From Dehalococcoidia bacterium (GTDB taxonomy: Bacteria > Chloroflexota > Dehalococcoidia > JAENJB01): a stretch of 8,229 bases of DNA. Where the stretch lies: positions 1-8,229 of the forward strand of contig JAENJB010000123.1 of assembly GCA_016844565.1 (NCBI GenBank). The letters run 5' to 3'. Made by a program: the position numbers and the translations under genes. Every line of letters starts with the position of its first letter. The stretch's first letter is position 1. The notes under the pieces are model-generated. The model made no database searches. It saw only the letters and a list, made by a program, of their open reading frames with translations, and was not told where the DNA came from. Of this stretch, positions 1 through 5,840 are shown piece after piece.

Positions 1-136
1 CCGCCGGAGGGGCGATGGGCTGAAAGGCTTCTTCTGGCCGCGGCAGCTCTACGAGAATGAAGAGGCTGCCGTGAAGGTTCGGGACGCGCTTCGGTCCGCA
101 ATCGCCCGTCTTCAGTCGGAGAGACGGGCCCAGTGA
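1..136 (+). CDS. 3' end of an unidentified protein gene (partial)
   Basis: An open frame enters from the left edge (reading from base 2) and stops at TGA 134-136, giving the last 44 residues of a protein. The tail is basic and helical (it contains VKVRDALRSAIARLQSERRA), preceded by a GFFWPRQLY stretch. I do not recognise the family. It converges on the next gene with only 3 bases between the two stop codons, and I see no terminator hairpin between them. That the frame is coding is an inference from its composition, its uninterrupted run to the edge and the tight packing. Confidence 0.5.
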   Translation, partial: RRRGDGLKGFFWPRQLYENEEAAVKVRDALRSAIARLQSERRAQ

Positions 137-139
137 CGG

Positions 140-433
140 TTAGCCCTGATTGGGGGCCTGGATGTCACTCAGCTTCTTCTGGAGAGCGCTCACCGCTTTC
201 TCGCAGCCGAAGTAGAACTTGTCCACCTTGATTCGCTTTATGGCTCCCTTGCGTTCCAGTGACCACAAGGTGAACCCAAGGGCGGCCGGTTTCAGCACTA
301 ATATCTTAGCAAGGTCACCGTCCTGGTAGGGAAACACCTCGTCAGCGTGCCCCTCGAGGTAGTCCAGCACTTTCCGTTGCATTGGCGTGAGCGAGTCCGT
401 AGAAGCGGTCCTTAACACATCCTCAATTCTCAT
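140..433 (-). CDS. Small winged-helix-like protein, possible DNA-binding regulator
   Basis: A 97-residue protein beginning MRIEDVLRTAS. The ATG at 433 is chosen over an upstream ATG at 505 because it has a GGAGGT ribosome binding site (441-446) seven bases ahead, and because the promoter lies inside the longer frame. Residues of about 17-75 (LTPMQRKVLDYLEG, then DLAKILVLKPAALGFTLWSLERKGAIKRI and KFYFG) follow a winged-helix pattern: a helix, a helix-turn-helix with a hydrophobic core, then a short beta wing. The C-terminus is a short charged helix (AVSALQKKLSDIQ). There is no metal or effector domain. Many small regulators have this shape, but I cannot assign a named family, and a role in DNA binding is inferred from fold pattern only. 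Confidence 0.65.
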   Translation of the reverse strand: MRIEDVLRTASTDSLTPMQRKVLDYLEGHADEVFPYQDGDLAKILVLKPAALGFTLWSLERKGAIKRIKVDKFYFGCEKAVSALQKKLSDIQAPNQG

Positions 434-452
434 AGCAGTTACCTCCATGCAC

Positions 453-480
453 ATTATATCATACTTATAGAGATTATCAA
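453..480 (-). promoter_or_regulatory. Strong sigma-70 type promoter with extended -10
   Basis: On the minus strand there is TTGATA (475-480), 16 bases, then a perfect TATAAT (453-458) preceded by TGA, which makes an extended -10 (TGATATAAT). The start of transcription would fall near 446, so the GGAGGT at 441-446 would sit at the very 5' end of the message, leaving a leader of only about 13 bases. It drives the winged-helix-like gene at 140-433. Confidence 0.75.
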
Positions 481-558
481 GGTACTTACAGTGATTTATA
501 AGCATATCTTAAGCCTATATCTTGCAGCCTATTTCAGCAGGTTGTGATCGAGGAATCG

Positions 559-1719
559 TTATTCCAGGCCACAGAGCGGAAACTTAAAGGGGTAGTGATG
601 AAGCACCTCGGCGCCACCTCTCCTTACAACCACTGCCGAGCCGAGCTGAAGGCCGGCCTTGTGGTCGGGGGTGATAGGATTGGGCTGTATCACCACCACC
701 ATGTTCTCCTTAAACGTCCAGGGCTCGAAGGGATGAGGCGATGACCTCGTGCCCAGCTCGGGATTCCTGCCTCCTTCGCCGTGGACAACGCTGTCACATA
801 CAGTAAAGCCGCTCTTTTCGATGATGGAGGTGGCCTCGATAATCTGTTCACTGGTGCTGCCCGGCTGGAGCACCTTTCTTACATTTTCAAAACACTGATG
901 CGCCACCTCGAAGAGCTTGCGGTAGAGGGGAGTAGGCTCCGCTCCGACGGCGAAGGGCCGGTGAATCTGAGCTCCATATCCCCAGTAGCTGATAGTGATC
1001 TCGGTGATGACCACGTCTCCCTTTGTCAGGGTTCGTGGCGTCAGGAACTGCCAGGGGACGAAGCGGTCAGGGGCGGACATAGGAGTGCTGGCAATGAAGT
1101 GTATGCCCAGGTGGCCCCCGTGGTGCAGGAAGGCCTCATGAATGATGGCGCTGAGGTCGTATTCGCTGAGCCCCGGACGTATCTTCTGCTCCAGCAGTTC
1201 GCAGGTCAAATCGGTGAGGTAAGCGCTGGTGCGGAACCAGTCGAGCTCCTCCTCGCTCCTTATCCAGCGGGTCTCGCTGAAAGGCCGGGAGACATCTTTG
1301 AATTTGGCCTCCGGCACTTGCTCCTTGAGGGAAGCGAACTGGGCGGAGGGAATCGAAGCGGCGAGTCCGATGACGCCGATGCTGGCATTGGCCAGGCCGA
1401 GGCGGCGGAGGCAGCCGGCAACCGCCCCGGGGGGTGATTGCCAGTAGCATTGCACGTCTTTCACGATGGAAAGGGTCTGGGTGCATGGTATGGTGTTGTA
1501 GAAGTGTACGAAGAGGGAAGGCTCTCCCTGCTTGGGAAAGACCAGCCAGGCGGGCGACCTGGACAGGTAGTTGCTCAGGTAGTGGATGCTGCCGATGTGG
1601 TTTGCATCCCCGTGAATCACGAGGGCTTCCACACCTTCACGGTCCATGAGATGGCGCGCCGCGTCGAAACGTCGCCCGTACTCCGCCTCGGAGAATCTGG
1701 GAAAGAGCTCATTCGTCAC
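559..1719 (-). CDS. M24-family (creatinase / Xaa-Pro peptidase fold) protein lacking metal ligands
   Basis: A 386-residue protein with the two-part layout of the M24 family: an N-terminal creatinase-type domain (about 10-145, with the ARHLMDREGVEALVI and IHYLSNY pattern) and a C-terminal pita-bread domain (about 155-386). The start is GTG at 1719, with GGAGGT at 1725-1730 five bases ahead. Catalytic-site motifs can be located but the ligands are replaced. GDVVITEITISYWGYGAQIHR has E240 and Q251 where active peptidases have two Asp. HGEGG (313-317) ends in Gly where the metal His is expected. VIQPNP has Q345 in place of Glu, and LQLGSAVVV has G360 in place of Glu. All five canonical metal ligands are therefore changed, so it is unlikely to be a metallopeptidase. 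It may be a creatinase-like metal-free hydrolase or a binding protein. H207 in GIHFIAS is a retained polar candidate. Family call is firm; function is open. Confidence 0.88.
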   Translation of the reverse strand: MTNELFPRFSEAEYGRRFDAARHLMDREGVEALVIHGDANHIGSIHYLSNYLSRSPAWLVFPKQGEPSLFVHFYNTIPCTQTLSIVKDVQCYWQSPPGAVAGCLRRLGLANASIGVIGLAASIPSAQFASLKEQVPEAKFKDVSRPFSETRWIRSEEELDWFRTSAYLTDLTCELLEQKIRPGLSEYDLSAIIHEAFLHHGGHLGIHFIASTPMSAPDRFVPWQFLTPRTLTKGDVVITEITISYWGYGAQIHRPFAVGAEPTPLYRKLFEVAHQCFENVRKVLQPGSTSEQIIEATSIIEKSGFTVCDSVVHGEGGRNPELGTRSSPHPFEPWTFKENMVVVIQPNPITPDHKAGLQLGSAVVVRRGGAEVLHHYPFKFPLCGLE

Positions 1720-1754
1720 TTCGCACCTCCTGCGCTTGTCTTAGCTGCTCACCT

Positions 1755-1835
1755 TGTCATTCCCGCGAAGGCGGGAATCCAGGAATCTCCGCCAGACTCC
1801 TGCCCTTGGATTCCGGCTCCGGGGCCGGAATGACA
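1755..1835. repeat. Interspersed palindromic repeat (REP/MITE-like, TGTCATTCC ends)
   Basis: An 81-base non-coding element bounded by inverted ends TGTCATTCC (1755-1763) and GGAATGACA (1827-1835). Inside are two hairpins: ATTCCCGC-GAAG-GCGGGAAT (1759-1778) and ATTCCGGC-TCCGGG-GCCGGAAT (1810-1831), with a short spacer between TCCAGG and TTGGA. Translated in one frame it gives the familiar VIPAKAGIQ peptide, which appears as a false protein fragment in many genomes carrying this repeat. It lies just upstream of the M24 gene, in the gap after the 87-residue orphan. No transposase is nearby, so it would be mobilised in trans if at all. Confidence 0.82.
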
Positions 1836-1852
1836 TTTTCATATTTCCCGGT

Positions 1853-1869
1853 GAGCCTCGCAATGACGA
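1853..1869. repeat. Possible fragment of a second interspersed repeat
   Basis: The stretch GAGCCTCGCAATGACG resembles the end of the common CGTCATTGCGAG-type interspersed repeat, read on the other strand. Only one end is present and no partner inverted end is visible nearby, so it would be a remnant lying next to the complete element at 1755-1835. Confidence 0.3.
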
Positions 1870-1883
1870 TTAGGCACTCACTG

Positions 1884-2147
1884 TCAGGAGACCTCAGCGA
1901 GCAGCTTCTCCAGCTTTCTTCTCAGCTCCTGCTCCAAGACCTTATCGCCGTACTTGAGAGCCTTCTGCAACACCTCTCGAAACTCGGTCTTGATATCCTG
2001 CTGAAGGCTACGAGGAAGCGAACAGTACATCCTGTCGATGTTGCCAATCCAGTCCGCCAGCGGCTCCACCTTATCCCGCTGGAAAAGATAGCCTTCCAAC
2101 GACCCGGCCTTGGCGGCGAACTTGAAGAGCTCAGTACTTGTGCTCAT
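1884..2147 (-). CDS. Hypothetical 87-residue helical protein
   Basis: The protein begins MSTSTELFKFAAKAG. ATG 2147 is preferred to the in-frame ATG at 2216 because AAGGAG (2153-2158) lies six bases ahead of it. The sequence is soluble with no signal or membrane segment. It has a central motif around VEPLADWIGNIDRMY and a strongly charged C-terminal helix (EFREVLQKALKYGDK, then EQELRRKLEKLLAE), suggesting a helical bundle or coiled-coil partner protein. I do not recognise the family. It sits between the haem-binding gene upstream and the M24 gene downstream, separated from the latter by an interspersed repeat, so it probably ends its own transcript. Confidence 0.6.
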   Translation of the reverse strand: MSTSTELFKFAAKAGSLEGYLFQRDKVEPLADWIGNIDRMYCSLPRSLQQDIKTEFREVLQKALKYGDKVLEQELRRKLEKLLAEVS

Positions 2148-2257
2148 AGCTGCTCCTTCTTTTGGCAAAGGCTCGTAGAGGTTTTGCCAGGAGTAACGGC
2201 AATATTCTATAGACATTAGTGCAGCAAAAAACTTTCATAGGGCCGAACGACTCTTCC

Positions 2258-3167
2258 CTATGTCCTCTTGGGCTGGTGGCAACCCTGACAGGTCGCGCTG
2301 GTACGTCCGCTGTGGTCCGCCGGAACATCGGGTCCACCGGCCGCCCCGGTCTGGTGACAAGCGAGGCAATCAGTGCGTCCCTGCAAGGTGTGGGGTATGT
2401 TGGTGGGTGTTTCCGCTTCTTTCCGCTCCCCCTCTTCCTCATCCTCAGACTCCTCTTCTTGAGTCTGTACCACAATCCTGGTGGCTACCTTCGTGAAAGG
2501 GTCGAACTTGGCGTTCACTTTGAGGCCAGTCTTGAGGTCAGCCAGCGCTCCGGTGGTCCCCCTTATACGTATGGTCGTCGTGCTGTCCGCTGTCAGAGTA
2601 AGGGTCCGATCTTTCTCGGTCCGGACGGTAACCGCATTACCAGAAACTCCAGTGATCTTCCCCTCAATTTCGGCATTTTCTTTTTCCCCCAGCGTCACTC
2701 TGAGGGCCTAGGTCGCTGAAATTACCCGTGCGGTCGCTGTTCAGTCGGATGCTGGTGCCGCTCGTGACATGCACGGTAACCGGCGGTCCGCCCTTTTCTG
2801 GAGTTACCGTAATGTCCTGAGCGGTGGGGTTGACCGCGCTGATTGTGCCGCTTACTCGGGCAAGATCGGCCTCAATCTTGCCGGCGACATTTCTAGATTC
2901 TAACCGAATCTTCACGTTGGTGCCAGATTCAAGAGCCTCCAGGGAAGAAGCGCCGCTCTGTGTCTGCACCGTGGAGTTCGACCGTATCGTGATAACATGC
3001 GTCTGCCCGCTCTTGTCGACGACCGTTATCGTACCGTTGATACTGTCAACGTTCTTCAGTATACCCTCCAGCATCTGCTGTTGCTCGGGGGTGCAGGCAG
3101 CAAATGCCAGAGACGAGGCGAGGATGAGTGGGAGCAGCAATCCCATGGTAATACCGGGCAATCTCAT
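2258..3167 (-). pseudogene. Exported DUF5666-repeat protein with di-heme CxxCH tail, frame-disrupted
   Basis: Two overlapping frames make one gene. The first starts at ATG 3167 (GGAGGT at 3176-3181, eight bases ahead), with a signal peptide (LLLPLILASSLAFA, cut near residue 23) and two OB-like beta repeats of the DUF5666 type, then leaves the homology after NFSDLGPQ and stops at 2664. The second frame, one base out, resumes at about 2698 (VTLGEKENAEIEGKITGV), carries a third DUF5666-like repeat (STTTIRIRGTTGALADL), an acidic linker (EEESEDEEEGE) and two haem c attachment motifs, CLACH (2354-2368) and CQGCH (2276-2290), and ends at TAG 2258. A TAG at 2708-2710 closes the second frame upstream, so the break lies between 2664 and 2707. 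Aligned to the third repeat, the second is about six codons short, so roughly 17-20 bases may be missing. If intact it would be a periplasmic or surface c-type cytochrome-like protein; its electron partners are unknown. Confidence 0.8.
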
Positions 3168-3224
3168 AGTCTGTTACCTCCAGTAAATTTGTAGCGATTC
3201 GTGCGACATCGTTCGGCCATATTG

Positions 3225-3254
3225 CTTATAACGTAAGAGTGTCGATTTTGTCAT
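3225..3254 (-). promoter_or_regulatory. Candidate promoter for the DUF5666-heme gene
   Basis: The minus strand shows ATGACA (3249-3254), 18 bases, then TATAAG (3225-3230), each one base from the sigma-70 consensus. Transcription would begin about 50 bases before the ATG at 3167. The spacing is one base longer than ideal, and there is no supporting operator. Confidence 0.4.
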
Positions 3255-3313
3255 AGCAACTGGACTGATGCGAATCTGGTCTCGCATGGCACCCACAAGC
3301 TACAGGCGGTATT

Positions 3314-3337
3314 CCGTCTTCCAGCCGGCTAAGACGG
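3314..3337 (-). terminator. Hairpin downstream of the DUF4389 gene
   Basis: CCGTCTT (3314-3320) and AAGACGG (3331-3337) form a perfect 7-bp stem around a 10-base loop, about 30 bases after the stop of the DUF4389 gene. There is no T-run after it on the minus strand, so a classical intrinsic terminator is not shown. It could be a Rho-linked or mRNA-stabilising hairpin. Confidence 0.25.
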
Positions 3338-3367
3338 TCCAGGCCCAGGGGTTGTCAGGCTATAGGT

Positions 3368-3990
3368 CTATTCTGCGCCACTGAAAGGCGGGTACTTATC
3401 TGTTAGGAGATAGATGTAGCCTCCCACTCTCACGCTCCAGCGGAGATACCAGGTGATATAGTCGAAGAATGCCCTCGGGTACCGGGCAGTGAAGAGAATG
3501 GCCCACCATGTCAGAAACAGGACCACCGCAGCGGCAATGCCGAGAAAGAACAGTACCACTTGATGAGGAACGGCCATCGGCCAACCTGAGGCACCGGTCC
3601 AAGAAGTCCGCCACTGCCCGGACAGGCCGCCAAATACGGGGTAAGGGTAAGGTACGACCGGCAGTCGGAGGAAGGTCTTCAAACGAGACAGCCTGCCCGG
3701 CGGCTCGACTGTGAGAGCGACCGGGTAGGCTACTGCGCCGTCACCGGTAAACGGCGGGTACTTATCCGTCAGAAGATAGATGTACCCGGACAGTCGTATC
3801 GACCACCTGAAAGCCCAGGTAACGAAGTTGAAGAACGTCTTGGGATACCTGGCCGTGAACAGGATTGCGCGGCTATGCCAACAAAGGCGAAGACAACCAT
3901 CTGGGGTACGGCCATGAAGATGCGGAAAAAGGTAGTCAGCCGGGAGAGCTTTTCGGGACGGTCCACTTTGAGCGCCACTGGATAAGTCAT
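3368..3990 (-). pseudogene. Tandem DUF4389 membrane protein, frame-disrupted
   Basis: The gene starts at ATG 3990 (GGAGGT at 3996-4001, five bases ahead) and encodes two DUF4389 domains in series. The first begins MTYPVALKVDRPEKLSRLTTFF and runs through AVPQMVVFAFVGIAA, then loses frame at about 3866-3871. The homology resumes two bases out of frame with AILFTARYPKTFFNFVTWAFRW and YIYLLTDKYPPF. The second domain (from AYPVALTVEPPGRLSRLKTF) is intact to TAG 3368 and repeats AILFTARYP and YIYLLTDKYPPF almost exactly. Against the second copy, the first lacks about ten residues (AVVLFLTWW region), which fits a 28-base deletion. The second copy carries about 27 extra residues (VVPYPYPVFGG to GASGWP) before MAVPHQVVLFF. 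Each domain would place hydrophobic helices in the membrane. The biochemical function of DUF4389 is unknown. Confidence 0.8.
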
Positions 3991-4027
3991 TCAGCACCTC
4001 CTATCTAACACCGACAGTGGTGCCGGT

Positions 4028-4036
4028 ATTATATCA
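4028..4036 (-). promoter_or_regulatory. Extended -10 promoter for the DUF4389 gene
   Basis: The minus strand has TGATATAAT (4028-4036), a perfect extended -10. There is no good -35 at 16-18 bases, which is acceptable for extended -10 promoters. Transcription would start near 4021, giving a leader of about 30 bases that includes the GGAGGT ribosome binding site. The same ATGATATAAT string occurs in the promoter at 453-480. Confidence 0.6.
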
Positions 4037-4099
4037 TGAGGGTGAAGCAAAACCAGCCGCAACGTTCTCACCTAGTGGGAACCGGGAATCAGCGGCCAG

Positions 4100-4873
4100 T
4101 CAGTTAAGAATCGCGTAGACCACCTGCACGGTCAGTGTCACTTCCGTTTCACCCGGACTGACCGGCGTGGTTGGAGCCTGCCCTGGCGCTGCCTCTAGCA
4201 TTGCTCCCCTGTAGATGGGGGTGGGCGGGAAGTACAGATTTTCGGAAATGTACGTTGCCTTGCCCAATTTCACTCCGGTCAGGGAAGCCAGTTGCCCCGC
4301 CTTGTTTGCGGCGTCCGCTATCGCCTTGTCTCTGGCCTCCTTGTGGTAGGCCGTCGGGTCGTCAATTGAGAAATAGATGTTGTTCACCCTGATGAGGTCT
4401 CCACCGGCCCCGGCTACTGCGTCGATGGTCGCCCCTGCCTTGTCAATGTCCCTTATCTTGGCATTCACAGTGTTGCTGACCCTGTACCCAAGAACGACCT
4501 CCCGCTGGTTCCTTTCGTCCCATCTAATGATCGGGGAGATATTGAAGTACTGGGTTTGGATGTCCTTCTTGGCCACACCATTCTTTGTCAGGGCGTTCAT
4601 GACCTTATCCATGGCTGATGCCGCCTGTGCCTGAGCCTCGCTCACGGTGTTGCCCCGCGCTTCAACCCCGAGGCTGATATTGGCGACATCCGGCTTGACT
4701 GTCACTTTGCCTTCTCCGTTGACCCAGATACCCTCTTGCTGGCTGCTGAGTTTTACCTGCAATGGGGAACTCGCCACGGGTCCTTGAACGCCACCGGTGC
4801 CACAGCCTATCAGGGCAGTCGCCAGTACTAGCAGCCCCGCTAGTCCTCCAAGCAGTGGCCAATTCTTACGCAT
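4100..4873 (-). CDS. SIMPL-domain (DUF541) lipoprotein
   Basis: A 257-residue exported protein of the SIMPL/DUF541 family (the E. coli YggE group). ATG 4873 has GGAGGT (4881-4886) seven bases ahead. The N-terminus is a lipoprotein signal: positively charged MRKN, a hydrophobic core, then the lipobox LIGC with the lipidated Cys at 24. The SIMPL domain spans about 47-255 and shows the family pattern: GIWVNGEGKVTVKPDVANISLGVEA at its start, alternating beta strands and helices (SEAQAQAASAMDKVMNAL), GYRVSNTVNAKIRDIDKAG in the middle, EARDKAIADAANKAGQLASLTGVKLGK, and a closing beta strand EVTLTVQVVYAIL. Family members are periplasmic or membrane-anchored and have been linked to stress protection, with no defined enzyme activity. 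It lies 139 bases after the anti-sigma candidate in the same direction. Confidence 0.9.
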   Translation of the reverse strand: MRKNWPLLGGLAGLLVLATALIGCGTGGVQGPVASSPLQVKLSSQQEGIWVNGEGKVTVKPDVANISLGVEARGNTVSEAQAQAASAMDKVMNALTKNGVAKKDIQTQYFNISPIIRWDERNQREVVLGYRVSNTVNAKIRDIDKAGATIDAVAGAGGDLIRVNNIYFSIDDPTAYHKEARDKAIADAANKAGQLASLTGVKLGKATYISENLYFPPTPIYRGAMLEAAPGQAPTTPVSPGETEVTLTVQVVYAILN

Positions 4874-4988
4874 CTCTCTTACCTCCTGTGCTTGTTTCTC
4901 ACGAAAGCTAGTCAGCGGCCTTGTTTAATCCGCTTCTGCTTATGTTTACGACATATCATGAGAAGTATCACGCCGAATCTTTTTTGGA

Positions 4989-5012
4989 GCAGGAATACGG
5001 GAATAGTCCTGC
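4989..5012 (-). repeat. Hairpin immediately after the anti-sigma stop codon
   Basis: GCAGGA (4989-4994) and TCCTGC (5007-5012) form a 6-bp stem with a 12-base loop directly after the TAG of the anti-sigma gene. On the minus strand it is followed by TCC and six A residues, not T residues, so it is not a standard terminator. It could limit read-through or protect a 3' end between the anti-sigma and SIMPL genes. Confidence 0.25.
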
Positions 5013-5840
5013 CTACGGGGATTGGATTAGGACGTCCACAACACGACCAAATGACCGGCGGGTCTCGTCTGGCTGCGTGCCTGTTCCAAAGACAAGGTCG
5101 TCGATGAAAACGAAGTACCTGCCCGGACCCACTTGTCTGCCGTTATCATCCTTCTGGTCCCACAGCAGGGCATATGTTACTGTTTCAGAGGCTTGTATAG
5201 CTCGTCTTGCCTTGCCCGCGGCAAAGGACCGAACCACCTTGTCAGTCCCAGATTGGGCCACGTGAATCGCAGGCGGAAACGGGGCTAGTTCAATGGATTG
5301 TGGGCCTGTATTGGTGAACACAAGCTCGACTCTGACCGCTTCACCGGGCTTAGCGGATATGGTCTCCAGTGGTCTCAGCTCCAATAGCGGGGCTGGTGTG
5401 GGAGCAGCGGCAGCGGCCGTTTGAGGAGGAGGCGCCGATTCAGGCGCAGGGGCCCGTCGGGCGATATCTCCCTCAGGCTGATTGAACAGCCCTGATTGCC
5501 AGATCACGGCAAGCGCCAGAACTGCCACGGCGATCGTCACAGTCGCCGTGCGCCAGACCGGACTCAGGCTAAGGAGTCTTCCCAGGCTTCCCCAGGGCCG
5601 GTGTCTTTCCTCTTTTTGTCGTGCTGCCTCTTGCTCCACGAGTCGGGCCAGTAGTCTGTTTCTGGTCTGTTGCTTGAAACGGGGTGAAGGCTCATCGCGA
5701 AGGCTCGTGAGCCTTCGGGCGAAATCGACTGCGGTGCGGCAGTCCTCGCTCATCTTTTCGGCGGGCTCAGTGCCTACTCCGGCGAGCAGTTTATCCAGGT
5801 TGTCTGAGAACTGTCTCTCTTCGCTGCTTTCCTTAGCCAT
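5013..5840 (-). CDS. Single-pass membrane protein, probable anti-sigma factor
   Basis: A 275-residue protein overlapping the end of the ECF sigma gene by 8 bases. ATG 5840 has AAGGAG (5848-5853) seven bases ahead, inside the sigma gene, which is typical translational coupling. Residues 1-95 are cytoplasmic and charged, with the helical DFARRLTSLRDEPSPRFKQQTRNRLLARLVEQE segment seen in many membrane anti-sigma factors. There is one membrane helix (about 97-114, ATVTIAVAVLALAVIW), then a Pro/Ala-rich linker (130-151). The outer domain (about 152-272) is a beta sandwich resembling BsuPI-like domains: PGEAVRVELVFTNTGPQSIEL, ETVTYALLWDQKDDNGRQVGPGRYFVF. No HxxxCxxC zinc motif is present, so any sigma binding is by a non-zinc type domain. 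Role inferred from position and topology; the outer domain would be the sensor. Confidence 0.8.
   Translation of the reverse strand: MAKESSEERQFSDNLDKLLAGVGTEPAEKMSEDCRTAVDFARRLTSLRDEPSPRFKQQTRNRLLARLVEQEAARQKEERHRPWGSLGRLLSLSPVWRTATVTIAVAVLALAVIWQSGLFNQPEGDIARRAPAPESAPPPQTAAAAAPTPAPLLELRPLETISAKPGEAVRVELVFTNTGPQSIELAPFPPAIHVAQSGTDKVVRSFAAGKARRAIQASETVTYALLWDQKDDNGRQVGPGRYFVFIDDLVFGTGTQPDETRRSFGRVVDVLIQSP

Noticed and set aside
544..744. A plus-strand frame with a run of His residues (HHHH), which could look like a metal-binding peptide.
   Set aside because: It is the reverse complement of M24 codons for a Val-rich strand; there is no independent support for translation.
781..1437. A 218-codon plus-strand open frame.
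   Set aside because: It is antisense to the M24 gene, has low-complexity composition typical of a shadow frame and no ribosome binding site.
1438..1833. A plus-strand frame ending in VIPAKAGIQ.
   Set aside because: It is antisense to M24, and its tail is the translated interspersed repeat, a well-known false protein.
1755..1835. The paired hairpins were considered as a CRISPR fragment or an intrinsic terminator.
   Set aside because: There are no regularly spaced direct repeats with unique spacers, and no T-run follows the hairpins. The inverted ends fit an interspersed repeat better.
2682..2688. A canonical -1 slippery heptamer (G GGA AAA on the minus strand) in the first frame of the DUF5666-heme gene, suggesting programmed frameshifting.
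   Set aside because: A -1 slip here leads into the wrong frame; the haem-encoding frame requires +1 (or -2). The second DUF5666 repeat is also short of residues, which a slip would not explain.
2219..2719. A 166-codon plus-strand frame opposite the haem gene.
   Set aside because: The minus strand carries the CxxCH motifs and DUF5666 repeats; the plus frame has no recognisable domain.
4064..4082. An imperfect hairpin after the SIMPL stop codon, considered as a terminator.
   Set aside because: On the minus strand the stem contains a C-A mismatch and is not followed directly by T residues; the better-paired form is on the plus strand, where no gene ends.
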